DNA of 64,000 bases. Source: Ichthyophthirius multifiliis. Its lineage: Eukaryota > Ciliophora > Oligohymenophorea > Hymenostomatida. Location of the stretch: positions 1 to 64,000 of the forward strand of contig NW_004085912.1 in the NCBI RefSeq assembly GCF_000220395.1. Direction: 5' to 3'. How positions within the stretch are numbered: position 1 is the stretch's first letter; every line of letters begins with the position of its first letter. Position numbers and translations under genes: made by a program. This document shows, piece after piece, positions 25,392 to 38,799 of the stretch. Below the pieces are notes generated by a model. The model worked only from the letters and a program-made list of their open reading frames with translations. It did no database searches and was not told the DNA's origin.

Positions 25392-26492
25392 TATTTTTTG
25401 GTTTGTTTAAAAATATCTTTTTTATATATTTTTATTTTTTTTTTTTATAAAAAAAAAATTGCGTTTAAAAATAAATTACAATAAATGTAATTTTTAATCT
25501 ATATAATCTTTATAAATTTACTTTATCTTATTAAATATTAAATTTATAATAATCTTTATGATTTAAAATGATTTTTTTTTATGTGATTTATGTAAAAAAA
25601 AGATAAGAATTAAAAAAAATAAAACTAAAATGGAAATAAGTATTTTTTAAGTGTTTTTGCTTATGTAAAATTGGAATTAAAATAAAACAATACTAAAAAA
25701 AAAAATTAAATATGTTCAAATATATTCCTATATATTTATTTATTAATAAGATGATTAAATTAATATAAAATCACTAAATATTATAAAAATATTATTTTTA
25801 GATAAAAATAGAATGTACATCAAACTAATATTTTTAGAGGTTCATATACTTTTTATTACTATCGAAATTTATGTACTAATAAAATAAATTTAATTAAGAT
25901 TAAAGAATTTTAAGCACCTACATTAAAATTTATTATAATAAAAAAATGTTTTTATAAAAAATAATTTATAATATAATTATGAAAAATGAAATTAATAAAT
26001 ATGATAATATAATAAAAAAATAATTTAAAATATATAATCAATATACCACTATTATAAGAAAAAATAATATAGATATGACATTAAAAATAAAAAAAGGAAA
26101 AAGGTTTTATATTATATAAAAAATAAATATATTATAATTTTAGAGTTTAATGTAAACTTTTAACAAAATCCAAAAAAAAAAAAATTATAAAAAAAATAAT
26201 TAAAAAAAAAAAAAAAAAATAATATAAAAATAATTAATTATTTATACTCTATTAAAAATTAAAGGAAAAAAAAATATAAATAAATTATAATGTGATTTAA
26301 GTAAAATATTAAATAATAATAAATAAATAATAAATATAAATAATAATTATAATTAACATATAAAATTTATTATTAGGATTATATTTAATGATTTTCATAA
26401 AGCATACTTTTATTAAAAGTAGAGTACATTCTCCTTAAGGTTTAGCATAAAATAGCTTCTTAATTTAAAATATATAATTCTACATAAATTCA
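25392..26492. other. Intergenic region between minus-strand genes
   Basis: Contains A runs, including ones near 26165-26220, and short AAT repeats. No gene or recognisable signal was seen. Confidence 0.55.
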
Positions 26493-27269
26493 TCATATTT
26501 TCAACTCTTAAGATATTTATATATAATTTTTAATGTTTTCTAATTATTTAGAAAATTATAAATATTCATTTTATTTTTTATATTTAATTTATCTTATTTT
26601 TTATTATTAGTTTTTCATAATAAAAAATTAATTTAGGCATTCATTATCTTTTAATTTTAATTTATATAATTTATTATGATTTAATTTATTTTTAAAAACC
26701 ATTTCTTCGTCATCAAATAGCTTCTTTTTATAAAATAATTATAGTTATTTCGGAAAATCTTTTAAGGATAATAAGTATCTATTATGTTTTTCATAATTTA
26801 TATTTTGTTTTCTAGCTACATATTGAGTTAGAAATTATATACTAGTAATATTTTTTATTTATAGGTTTCTTAGTATATTATATAGGAATGAGTATTAACC
26901 TTTTTAATTAATCCTAACGTGGATTTAATAGTGTCGATGTGTCGATGCGATTTTATTATGTTTATAGCATCTGCGAGTGAGCCAAAGTGTAGTAACATAG
27001 TTATCTAGTACATTTAAAGGAAACTGATTATTATATACTTAGGAAATTTATATTAGTGGTCTGAGTTTATTAAAAACTAACAGTTTCCTTTATTTATAAT
27101 ATAAAATATTCTAGCTTTTATAAGTTTATATTTTTTGGAAAAACGATGATTGGTCAAATTTTTTGAAACTTAAGAGGGTTTGGGTAAAAACATTTGGTTC
27201 TTCATGTGTTGGGAATATCTTTCCTATTCTAGAGAGATTAATATGATGATAAAAATATATGTTTATCAT
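26493..27269 (-). CDS. Basic protein of unknown function
   Basis: A single uninterrupted frame of 258 residues ending at TGA 26493. It is unusual here for higher GC and many Arg, His and Trp codons: IGKIFPTHEEPNVFTQTLLS, DNYVTTLWLTRRCYKHNK, ASTHRHYQIHVRINQKGQYS, NYEKHNRYLLSLKDFPKQ and LFDDEEMVFKNKLNHNKLYK. I do not recognise it. The small size, high charge and helix-prone C-terminus (IKYKKQNEYLQFSKQLENIK) would suit a ribosomal or mitoribosomal protein, but that is only an impression. The first Met in the frame (MINIYFYHHI) is used as start; a TGA lies upstream in the same frame, so the start is bounded unless there is an upstream exon. A second minus-strand frame is also open through much of the locus but lacks acidic and aromatic patterning. 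Confidence 0.65.
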
Positions 27270-27558
27270 ATAAATTTGATTTATCTCGCCTTATCTAATA
27301 GGAATTCATAAGAATACTTTTTATGTCATAGTTTTTTAATTACATTAATAACTTTATCAAGTATAAATTCGAACAAATAAACTTAACGTTATACCATTAA
27401 ATTTATATGCTTTACTGTAATAATAAAAAAATCAACTAGATCGATTATTTTTAATTACAATAAAAATTAATATTCATATTATTAATTATATAAAAAATAT
27501 AAATATTTATATTATATATTAAAAAATATATATATATATTTATAATATATTATTATTT

Positions 27559-30500
27559 TCATATTTTTATGTATCTAATATATAAATTATATTAAGGATT
27601 TCTTTTTTTTTATTTAATTTTATTCTAGTCTATGAATTCTTATAAAACATTACTTATATTATTATGAGGAAAATAATATTAAAATACTTTCAATCTATCA
27701 ATATATTAAGAAGGAAATTCAACATTAATCAATTCGCTCTTAATATTTTAATTTTATATTTATAAATATTTTTCTTATAAATTTTAAATTGATATAATTT
27801 ATTAAGAATCACAAATATCTTATTCTTATTTTTTTTCATATAAAATTTAATCTTGTATTATACTTTTAATTTTATTATTTTAAAAAAAAATATTTTCGAC
27901 TTAACTTTTCTTTAGTATGTTTTTTTGTTATAATTATTATTCATCAATATTAGAATTACTTAATTTGACAACAAGTTTCCCATTTTCTTCTTTTTAATAA
28001 CTTTTAACAAATGCTTAAGAATATTTTTACTATAAATTATATTATTTATGGTTTTCAATTTAGTTTATTTAGCTTAAATTAAAAATAAAACTATTTGCTT
28101 TTAAATTTAAATTTAAGATTTTTATATAATTTCTAAATTTTTTAGGCATTTTTCAGTTTTTTATTTTTATCTTTAATATTATTTTCGAGTAAACTAACCT
28201 TAACAAAATTAATTTTTAAGTATAACAGTTTCTTAATTAGGAATATAATGCACTTTTTAACATTACATAATTAAATGTCCTTATTTATCACAAGAATAAC
28301 AATTAGTATAAAAATTTTTTTACTAATTATTGATAAGATATTCATCTTTTAATTTACAAAATATCTCATAATCATTAGGAAACTATTTAATAATTTTCAC
28401 AAATGTACACTTTCTAATACTAAGTAAATTACATTATACTAATGCTTTAGCAGAAACACTTCTCTATTAATTTTTGAAAAATTCGAATTCTCCGAAAATA
28501 TTTCCTTTTTATAATTCTTAAATAATTTAAATATTATTTGGATATTTATTCGATTATTTAAAAAGTTAAATAGTTCCTTTTTCAATAATATAAAATTATG
28601 TTTAATTAAACATTTCATCTGTCTAATTTATATTTTCTTTCTAATTATCATTTTATTAATATATATCGTCAAAGTTCCTAAAATTTAATTTGTTATTTTT
28701 ATTATAGTTTTATTAATCATAATTATTTTCTTCAAAAATAATTTCTCCATCATTTATACTTTCTTTATGTAAATTAATAGATAGCTTTTTTAAAAAAGCT
28801 TTTGAGAAATTATCATTTAATATAGGAATTTTACTAATCAATTACATATTATTTTATATTATTAATTTTTCTCTTATATTATCACTTAATTTATTTAACA
28901 CTTCCTCTTCTTCTTTAACACTTAAATCATTTTGACTTTTATATTTATATTCTACATATTTAATGGCCTATATTTATAATTTAGGTTTTACATTATTATT
29001 TTATAAATATCTGTTGATTTAATCCATATAATCCTATAATTATTTATTTTTTTTATTATAATCTTCTACAATTAATCCAATAGAATTAAAAGTATAAGCA
29101 AATATTCCACACGTAAATAACATAGTAAATCCTACATAAGTAGCTTCAAAACCATTTGCAGGTATAATATCACCATACCCACAACTTGTCATAGTAGTAA
29201 TACTCCAATAAAATGCATAAACATATGTTTAGAAAATACCAAGAATCCCTTCTAAAACTTCTAAATCATTAGCTTTAAAATATTTTTCTTCCCAAGTATA
29301 AAGATTATAGCTTTTTCCAACAGTAGAAAATCCTAAAAAAATACATCCAAAAACATGGGCTAAGAAGAGAATCAATAATCCAAGTTAAAGAAGTTAGAAA
29401 AAAATAGGATAGAAGTTATTTTTTTATGTTTTAAAATGTTTTATATATTTATCTACAATATAACGAAGTGTTATATATTTGCAAAGCACAAAAGCATTTA
29501 AAGAACGAAAAACAAATAATATACCTCGAAATCTCATAAGATTATCTACTAAAGGTAAAATAGAAAGTAAATCCCAAATTAATCCTCTTCTTAAGTAATA
29601 ATTGATTATTATATTTCTATTTTTAACAAGAACTCCTCTTTCATAATATCCAGTATTAAAATTTATAATTATATCTATTATAAAAACTATAAGTAATGTA
29701 TAAGTATATAAAACCCAAACAAAATGTGTACTTAATTCACTAAAATGAGTATAAGATGCGACTTCGATAGGTGAAAAAATTAGATTTATTATAATAAAAA
29801 TACAATGAAATATATCCCAAAAATACAAGAATTTCGATTAAGGATTTATAATAGGAAGTTAGTTTATAATGTAATCTTTAATATTAATATACATTTTTTT
29901 TGATTATTGATGAAGACTACTAATTCTTTTATAATTAAAATTAGTTAAAGTATTTAATAAATTTTTTTATTTATTTATTTATTAATCATCTTCATATTAA
30001 GAAAGGTCGTTTATAAATTAATATTACTTATTAGATAAAGTTTTTTGCCTAAAAAAAGTGGAACTATTTTTAAGAATTTTTATAAAGTTTATTTATTTAA
30101 AAAATATAGAAAAATGATTTGCTTTTTTTTAGATATCATAATCGTCTTAATTTTTTTATAAATAGGAAAAATATCTAATAAAGCCTTTTAATTTTGCTTT
30201 TGAAAAGGATTTTCTTGATTTCTAAATCATCATTGATTATTTTTTATGATTTTCTAAATTCTCATCATTTGTTTCTACATTTGTAATGCTAACTTAGTTT
30301 TATTACTAATCGAATTTATTATATATTGTTCCATTTTCTTTTTTTAGAGGACATTCTTACTATAATTTAGGTAATTAAACTGAAAAATTTACCTTTTTTT
30401 CTATTTATAATGTATTTGATTTTTATTTAAGTTTTTATTAATTTTATAATTTCTATTGAATTAATTTATCTAAAAATAAATTCTGTTTCGGTGTTTGCAG

Positions 30501-30602
30501 TTCGATTGGGTTTGATTTATTTCTTTCTTCTTCTTAAGTATTAAAAATTGAAGGAAGTGTTTCATATCTTTAAACTTTTTAATTTAATGAAATATCAGCC
30601 AT
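27559..30602 (-). CDS. Voltage-gated K+ channel with cyclic-nucleotide-binding domain and C-terminal CCHC motif
   Basis: Plasma-membrane K+ channel of the EAG/HCN/CNG type. About 240 Ser/Lys-rich cytosolic residues precede the first membrane segment (FWDIFHCIFIIINLIF). S2-S5 follow, with a pore helix and selectivity filter YWSITTMTSCGYGDIIP. A C-linker leads to a CNBD: ISKIPILNDNFSKAFLKKLS, IIEKGTIQLFKQ, QKGNIFGEFEFFKNQQRSVS. The FGE...RS phosphate-binding cassette is recognisable. Directly after the CNBD comes CYSCDKQGHLIMQC (28260-28301), an exact CX2CX4HX4C zinc-knuckle spacing. One intron, 28098-28198, splices in phase into a Gln-rich C-terminal tail that includes QYIDRLKVFQYYFPHNNIS. The membrane and CNBD part is intronless. 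The start at 30602 (MADISLNQKV) is the first Met. Expression control cannot be read from the sequence. Ciliates have many such channels, so orthology is not assigned. Confidence 0.88.
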
Positions 30603-31502
30603 ATTTTTCTTTATAATTTTTAAATAATACTTTTAATGTTTGAAATATATTTTAAAATTTTATTTTATATTATATAATTTTATTTTATTCGATTTAATTT
30701 TTTATTATATATAACAAATTATTTAATTAAATTTATTTTTAAATAAATATAGAAATAAAAGATTGTTATATAATTATCATTAACATTAAATATTATTATT
30801 AAAAAATAATAATAATTAAATTTAATAGATTATATATAATTTGAAGAAAAAATAATTTTTAAATATTAATTTTCTATATTATTTTTATTTACTAATCGTT
30901 TATTAAATATGCAATGTCAATTTTATAAAAAAAATAATAGGTTTATGAAAAAAAAAAAAAATTATTAATTTAAAAAAAGTAAATATAATAATGTATTAAT
31001 AATAATATTAAGTTAATAGTTATTTTTGTTTTAAATAAAAATAATAATTTTATAAATATTTAGAAATTAAAAAAAAAAAATGTTATAAAAAATAATATTA
31101 AAGAATATATATATTTTGTTTAATATAAATTAAATAAATATTATAAAAATAAAAAAAATGATTTAAAAGATATTAATTAAATCAGTTTATGAATTGAAAA
31201 TAAATTAGTTTATATAAAATTATAATATAATTATTAAAATTAAAAATGTATGATATTTTTATAATAAAAAAATACAATAATTTATTATTAATTTTATTAT
31301 AGTTTTAAAAATATATGGTAATAATAATAAAAAAAAACAAATTATTATAAAAATAATTATATTATGTAAATAAAAACTAATAATAAATTATAAAATAATA
31401 TTATTTTAAATATTTATTATTAATTTTTAATTATTATTATTTTTATTATAAAATTATATTTAAAAATAGATTAAATATTATTATATTTATAAATAAAATA
31501 AA

Positions 31503-31560
<58 letters not shown>

Positions 31561-32359
31561 ATATTTGATAATTTTAATTATAATTTAAATTAATAATTAT
31601 TATAAATTATAAAATATTAATTCTAATTAAAAAAATAGAATTATATTATATATATATTATATTTAATTTTTTATTAAAAAATATAGACATTATTTAATTT
31701 TTATTTGATATAATTAAATTTTATTTTAATAAATTATTATTATATAGATATATTATTAAATAATATTATATATTATTTATTTTTATATATTTATTATATA
31801 TATAAATATAATTATAAATTATTTTTTATATTATTATATATTATTTTATTTTAGAATATATTATAAAATACTAATTTTTTATATATATCAATATTATATA
31901 ATAATATTATATTATTTTTTATTATATTTTTACATACTTAATTTAATATTTGTTATTTGTTATTTATTTTTTATATTTAATAATTTTTTAGAATTTTATT
32001 TTTGTACTATATTTTTTTTATTTTATTTTTTTATTATATAATATAAATTTTTTAAATTTTTATAATTTATAATTTTTTCATATATTCTTTATATTATTAT
32101 ATATTATTTTAATAATAATTTTTCTTATTTATTAATTATATTTCAATTTTATTTTTTTTATATTATTATTATTATTTTTAAAATATTTTACTAAATTATT
32201 TTATCATATATGCATTATTACAATATTTTTAAAATTAAGATTTATTTATATAATTTATAAAAAAAATTTTCAATTTAATTTACACAATAAACAAATAAAA
32301 ATAATTTAAAAAATAAATGAACAATCATAAAATATAAATAATTACAGATATTTTTTTTT
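30603..32359. other. Long A/T-only intergenic region with (TTA)n
   Basis: About 1.75 kb of almost pure A/T. A (TTA)n array of about 17 units lies at 31505-31555. No coding region, RNA gene or mobile element was recognised. Confidence 0.6.
31505..31555. repeat. (TTA)n trinucleotide array
   Basis: About 17 TTA units in intergenic DNA upstream of the decayed kinase. Confidence 0.85.
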
Positions 32360-33780
32360 CAAAAATTAAATTATAATCTTAGACGGATAACATCTATGTT
32401 TATAAATGTGTATACAAAAAAATATAAATAACAATAAAAAAATTAAAAATACATTAATAATACTAATATAATAAACCTATATATTAATTTCAATAAAGAA
32501 AATTTTTAAATAGTAAAAAAACTTAGCTTCGAAAATAAAAACTTAATTTAAATTAACGATTTTATTGAAAACTAAATTGATTAAAAAATATGAAAATTTG
32601 TATATAATAATGGAAATGTGTGATAATAATTTATATAATTATTAATAATAATCCTAATAAAAAATATTTAATAATTAAACGGTATTAAATTATTTATTAT
32701 AAATAATAATTGGATTGATAGTTTTACATGAAAATAATTTAACACATAAAGGTCTTAAACCTTAAAATGTATTTATAAAAGAAAATTTGTGTAGATAATT
32801 AACTATAAAAATAGGTGATTATTGATTTGGAAGACAATAAGATATTATGCATGTATATTAAAAGAAAAAAATATAATAAAAACAAAATAATATAAAAAGA
32901 GTAAAATAGTTACACTATATTATTTGGCTCCAGAAATGCTTATTTTAACCTAAACAAATTATAATAAAAATGTTGATATATGGTCTTAGGGATGTATTGT
33001 ACATAAAATGTTGACAGGTAATACCTTATTCAAAGGAAATAATTAGAACATTATTATATAGGTTTAATATTTTAAATTCTAAAAATTACAAAGAACTTCA
33101 TTCTTAATATAACATTTTAAATTAAAATATTTAAGTATATTAACATAATATGATAAAAATTTACTTTAAGAAATTCAGGGATGGGCTAATTTTTTTCCTT
33201 AGTCTTTAGTTAATTTAATAGATTAAATTCTATATTAAGAATATCCAAATCAAAAATTGGAATTAAAAGAAATATATAACTAAGTATAAAAAATACAAAA
33301 TTAACTAAAATGCTAAAAAACTAAAAAAATTAAATTAAAATAAATTTATAGAAATAAAATAAAAAAAAACATAATTAAAAATAACTAATTTAACAATAGT
33401 AAAATTAATAATAATAAAATAATATTAATAAATAAATAATTCAAATATTATAAAACCAAATTATTCAAATATTAAGCAATAATAATATATTAGTATCAAA
33501 ATAGAATAATAAAAAAATAATTAAATTAAGAAAAAATATGATAAAGAATTAAATTAAATATAATTATATTTAAATGAAATTGAAGAATTTAAATTCAAAA
33601 ATAGCGAACTACAAATCTAACTTTAAAATTTAAAATTAGAAAACAAAGAACTTGAAAAATAAAAATAAATCTTTAAATAAGTATTTAAATTAAGAAAACA
33701 AATATATGTATTAAATTATTTAATAACTTTCAATAAATATAAAAAATTATAAGAATGAAAATAAGTAACTAAATTAATAA
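32360..33780 (+). pseudogene. Decayed Ser/Thr protein kinase with coiled-coil tail
   Basis: Recognisable as a former kinase (ULK/NEK-like layout) but disabled. Preserved pieces are YLLQIIIGLIVLHENNLTHK, LYYLAPEMLI, VDIWSQGCIVHKMLTGNTLF, IQGWANFFPQSLVNLIDQIL and a C-terminal heptad-rich segment (NEIEEFKFKNSELQIQLQNL). The catalytic loop HRDLKPEN reads HKGLKPQN, losing the catalytic Asp (32745-32753). The DFG position reads GDY then TGA then FGR, a true stop in this code (32823-32825). The glycine-rich loop is not recognisable: the expected place reads ITSMFINVYTKK. Several frame changes follow in the tail. Unlike other genes here, defects are substitutions at key residues and not only homopolymer length changes, so this is decay and not sequencing error. 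The 3' part ends close to the convergent Slo-like channel gene. Confidence 0.75.
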
Positions 33781-33896
33781 TTAATATCAAAAAATCATGA
33801 AATTTTTAAATAATAACATCATAAAGAAACAGAAAATCTTTAAAAATAAAATAAAATAATATAAACACACCAAATAAATAAAAATTATTTATTTTA

Positions 33897-36800
33897 TCAA
33901 TATAAATTTTGTTGAATGTTTAAGTTAGACATTTCATATTTGAACAAAGATCTTAACTAAGGAATTAATTCTGGTTTCGAAAGATTTCTATGGAATTGTT
34001 TTTCATTAATTTAATTCACATCTTAAATTAAATTACTAATTTCTTAACTTAATTTAAATAATTATCTCGCAATATCAATATCTGTTCTACCTTCCTCACC
34101 TTATAATTTACTTTTTAAATTAATATTTGGGAATTAATTATTTAGTTATTTATTATCATCTTCTTTTTAATCTGCCATTTCTAAATAAATAACAAAAAAT
34201 TATTTAAAATTCTTATAAAAAAACAATAATACTTTCTTTTGGTTATTTAATAGATAAAACATAAACCTAATCTTTACTATTTAAAATATGATCAGAAGGT
34301 GGATTTAAATAAACATATGGTTTAATATTTTTATTAACATAAGCTCCTTTATACAATCCTATAGGTATCATTTTATATTCCATAATAAGTTCATCATATA
34401 ATTCCTTTATTTTAAAAAAAAAAAATTAAAAAGATATAAAAATAAAGTACTCCAAAAGTCTTCCCTTATTTAGATATAGGAATATTAATAAGAAATAAAT
34501 TTCCTGTTTACAATCTTAAAAGACTATAAAGTCTTTTCGCTTTAGCATTAAGAGTGGCTCCTCCCATAATCATTTAATCTAAAATATTTATAATAAATGG
34601 GTTATAATATGCCTAACAAATCAAAGTATCAAGCATTGTAGAAATATAAATTTCTCCTGAGGCAAACGGCTCGCTCGCTATATGTCCTATTTATTTAATA
34701 TAATTATTTTTGGATTAACTCAAAAATGATATAGTAGCCATAGATGCCAGTTCCGTAATTATTTATATTTTCGGGTTCATATATTTTACTGTCTTATATA
34801 TAAAAATAGTATCCGCATCAACCATACCTGAATTGTTTGATACATGTTCTCGCGGTTTCGATAATATCACAAGCGCCAAAGCTTTTCCTACACATGCTCG
34901 TTCTAAATCTTCTTATTTTAAAGGAGAACCTTGTAGACAATATACCTTTGGGAAGTGGTTTATTTGATTCCATAATTCAGAAGGCATATAATCATTATTT
35001 AAAATAATTATTGGGTGTATAGTTTTTAAAGAACGGGCTCTTAAAGGCATTAATAAATGTTTCATTCCTGAAACAATTCCACATACTATATAATGATTTT
35101 CAAATTTCTTATCTGTATTTTAATTTAATTATAATGTATGTTATCCTTATTTATTTTAATAAAAAGCCTAATTTATATATTTATTTATTTTTTTTTTCTT
35201 AAAAAAAAAAAAAAACTTTATATTTGGAGTCTTATTCTGTTTATAAAAGAGATTTTAAATTAGACGGTCCAGGCATATTTTTAGGTATATTAGGATAATT
35301 ATGATCTTTTTTGTTTAAAAAATAAATAAATAAAATACACGTAAATATTACTTTTCGGAATATTTTCAAAGCTAACTTTCTATAATTCTTTAATATTAGG
35401 ACATGAAGACGCAATAACATACCCATGATGAACATAATCTTAAAAAAGATAATCTGCCGGGTTAACAAATACTTTGGTTTCCCCTAAAACACTCACTTCT
35501 AACGCAAAAAGTATAATTTCCAACTCTTTGAAAATCGCCTGTGAAATCTAGCAAAAAGTATATCCTGCAAATACATCAGGTTCTAAAGGAACTCTATAAA
35601 TTTCATTCTGCATCCCTCTAATATAATCATTAATCCATGAATCTTCATCTTTTCTATCAATTACATTCGTTCCTGGTTTATCTGAAGTAATAAGGAAACT
35701 TATAATAGTATTTATTCCTGGGCATAGGCATGTTTTTGATAATAGATAAAGCTTTAATTCATCAACGCAAATTACCTAGTCAATTTCTCCCTGATTTAAA
35801 GATTCGAAGTAGATGTCCTTTAATTCCGGTTTTAAAAGCTATACACATACTCTTATATCATTTTAGCACATACTCTATACGTATTATTTCACTGCTAAAG
35901 TGTACATTATATTTCTTTTGTCTTCTTCATCAGCGTCTTTGGTCATTTTATCTGCTAGGATTATCACACATTAGGAATTTTCGGTTTAAGCGCGTTTCAA
36001 ATCTTCTGAATTTAACGGATTTCCATATAAATAAGTTAATTTAGTTTATAAATGGTTTTTTTATAAAATCTTCTACATTTCCTCATTCGGATGATGTGGC
36101 TTCATTATTACTGTAGGTATTTCAGTTACTCCGTGATCTTAATGATATAATTCTGATAAAAAAGTCTTAATTATATATATGATATTTATTATATACATAC
36201 ATATATATTTTTATTTTTTTAATAAAAACTTTATATCCTTCTAATTATGTATTTCCTAAAATTAAAATATGGTTTAAATCTGAGCTTTTTTTTGTGAATT
36301 TATTCGTTGCATATTTACTTGTTTATTTTAATGATTTTGATAAAGCTTCTATTTAAGTCGGAATATACATTAATAATATCAAAATTGTTATTATAGCTAT
36401 TACTCTTCCTAATTCTTCATGTGGATATATATCTCCAAATCCTACTGTGGACATAGTTACTACTGTGAAATATAAATAATCATGAAATAAGTTTCCTTTT
36501 TAATATTTTTTTTACCAATTAAAGTTTTTTTATATATTTATTTTTACCTTATTTTTCAACTACCATTAAAAATGAACTGGCTTCCACCATTATAGAAAAT
36601 AATGTGAATAAAATTTTGAACATATTTCTTGTTACATCACTTGCTCTACGAGAAAGAATTGGCTCTAACTATTTACATACATTAATTGGTTTTTTAAATG
36701 TATTTTTTGTTTTTTTTACCTTTGATATTAATAAGAATCTTAATGATCTAGTAACATAAAATATCTTTTTTTTTTATTATTTAATAATTTAAATATATTT

Positions 36801-37416
36801 TAACTTTCTTTTATGCTAATAAGCCCATTCTTAATAATAAAGTAGGAACAATACTAACATATTCGAGAATTTGAATATAATTAAACGCATAAAAAATCTT
36901 TTTGTTATATATATATATTATTATATTTTAAAAAAGTGAATTTATTTAAAAAATTTAACCCTGTTTTCTGATATATAGAAATTAATTAAATAGGCAAGTA
37001 TAAAATAAACAATAAGAACAATTTCTATAATAACTATATAAGGATTTGGTTCTTAGAAATCTTCGTTAGTAGTAGGCCAACTATAAGTATCTACTGCATG
37101 AAGCATTACAAAAATCAAAGAAAATAGAGCATTAACCCCATCTAAGATATCCCCAGCACCGGTTATTAATAAATACCTAAAAATAAAATAAATGTTATAT
37201 TTATTATTTTATAAGATAGGAAATACTTTGCTAAACGAATTGAAAACGGACGATCTCCTTCTTCATGCTTTTTAGTTTAATTTTCGTCTTAGTTTTATAT
37301 TTGCCTTAATAATTAATATTATTCCTTTAATTTTATTAAAATAAATTAAATTTTTTAATATACATATTATTTAATACTGTATGATTAAATATAACTTTTT
37401 GACCTTCATATATCAT
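33897..37416 (-). CDS. Slo/BK-like calcium-activated K+ channel alpha subunit
   Basis: Large K+ channel with two RCK domains. From the ATG at 37416 a short exon (MIYEGQKVIFNHT) splices to membrane segments (DGVNALFSLIFVMLHAVDTY, IVIIEIVLIVYFILAYLINF), S4-S5 pieces (ILEYVSIVPTLLLRMGLLAQ, IFYVTRSLRFLLIS) and the pore YFTVVTMSTVGFGDIYPHEE. The filter is GFGD, not the usual GYGD. RCK1 begins NHILILGNTQLEGY and has GNPLNSEDLKRAQTENSQCV and ILADKMTKDADEEDKRNIMY. RCK2 shows FPKVYCLQGSPLKQEDLERA, NNSGMVDADTIFIYKTVKYM and EPFASGEIYISTMLDTLICQ, all aligning with BK channels. The acidic calcium bowl before EPFASG is not evident, so Ca2+ sensing by that site is doubtful. Roughly ten introns, all GT-AG and short, keep frame. 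The C-terminus ends at TGA 33897. RCK regulation by Ca2+ or Mg2+ is expected from the family. Confidence 0.85.
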
Positions 37417-37816
37417 TTTCTTTTTTTATAATATAATTCTTTTTTTTAAAAATTAAAAAAAAAAAAAACTAATTAAAATAATATTAAATTATTAATATAA
37501 TAATTATTAAAATATATTTTTATGTATATATTTCTTTTATTTTGAATGTTTGTTTTTTATTTAACATTTTATTGTAAATACAATAGTAAAAAAAAAAAGG
37601 CAATTATAAAAAAAAAATAATATAATATTCTATTTTAGTTCAGTTTAATAAAAAAAATACTTTAAAAAAAACAAAAGAAAATTAATTATTTATGTATAAA
37701 ATATGATTAAATTTAATCTGAATTTAAAAACATTTTAAATTAAAAAAATAACCAATATATAAGTCATATATAGAGATAAGGGTTGAAAGAATCGTATCAA
37801 TATTTATCCAAAAAGA

Positions 37817-37892
<76 letters not shown>

Positions 37893-37904
37893 TTATTTTT
37901 ATTT
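37417..37904. other. Spacer with long (TA)n
   Basis: Lies between two minus-strand genes. It has A/T runs and a (TA)n tract of about 60 bp at 37826-37888. No gene was seen. Confidence 0.55.
37826..37888. repeat. (TA)n microsatellite, about 30 units
   Basis: Near-perfect TA dinucleotides just downstream of the 3' end of the unknown gene ending at 37905. Confidence 0.9.
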
Positions 37905-38733
37905 TCAATATTTTAAAGGATTTAATGTTTATGGTCCTCCATGTCCTATTTTTAATTATATTTAATTATCTTTAAATATTCTTTAATGCTCTGACTCTCC
38001 TATTTTCTAAAATAATTATGAACTATTTTTTCTTATTTCTAATTATTTTATATATGGTTTATCTCTATTTCCTATTTTTTAAAAAGGTATATTTCTATCA
38101 AACCTTTATTTTTGAATATTCTCTTCCCATCTTAAATTTATTTTACCTCTTTTAATATCTTCTTTACTCATATTTCTCATTTCTAGTAATGAATTTTTAT
38201 CAGCAATAATCATTTTTTTTATTTCCTTTAAAACAAAAGCAATAAAAAAAAAAATATTGTAAAATAAATAAAAAATACTCCTCTTTAACTAGATATAGGA
38301 TTCATACATTTGAATTAAAAGTTATTAGAATATTTTTACAAACTATTTCCAAAAATATCTGTATTTTAATGTACTTTTTATTTCACTTTTTTACTAGAAT
38401 CAAAATGCTCTATTGTATAATAAGCTTTTGAACTTTGACACCAATCAGGTAAATCATCAGAAACAGTTCTTTTTAAATTATTAAAAATATAAATAATATT
38501 AAATTTATAATACATAACATTTTTTATTAAAGGTTTTTCATGAAAATCTTAGTTTATCCTTAATAAAGGCTTTGATATATACATATGTGTTCTTGGGATT
38601 AAATCTGTTTATTTTATTTCTTAATTTGGTTATAAAGATGAATTCTTTTGATATTAAAAACTTTATTTATCTAATAAGTTTCCTTAAAGTGTGCTTAAAT
38701 TTGGTTTTTTTGATTAACTGATTTATATAAATA

Positions 38734-38799
<66 letters not shown>

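Noticed and set aside
27016-27091. Perfect 11-bp inverted repeat (AAAGGAAACTG and its complement) with a 54-base loop
   Set aside because: It lies inside the open frame of the basic unknown protein, has no flanking target-site duplication that I can see, and no structured-RNA signature. Chance is likely in this composition.
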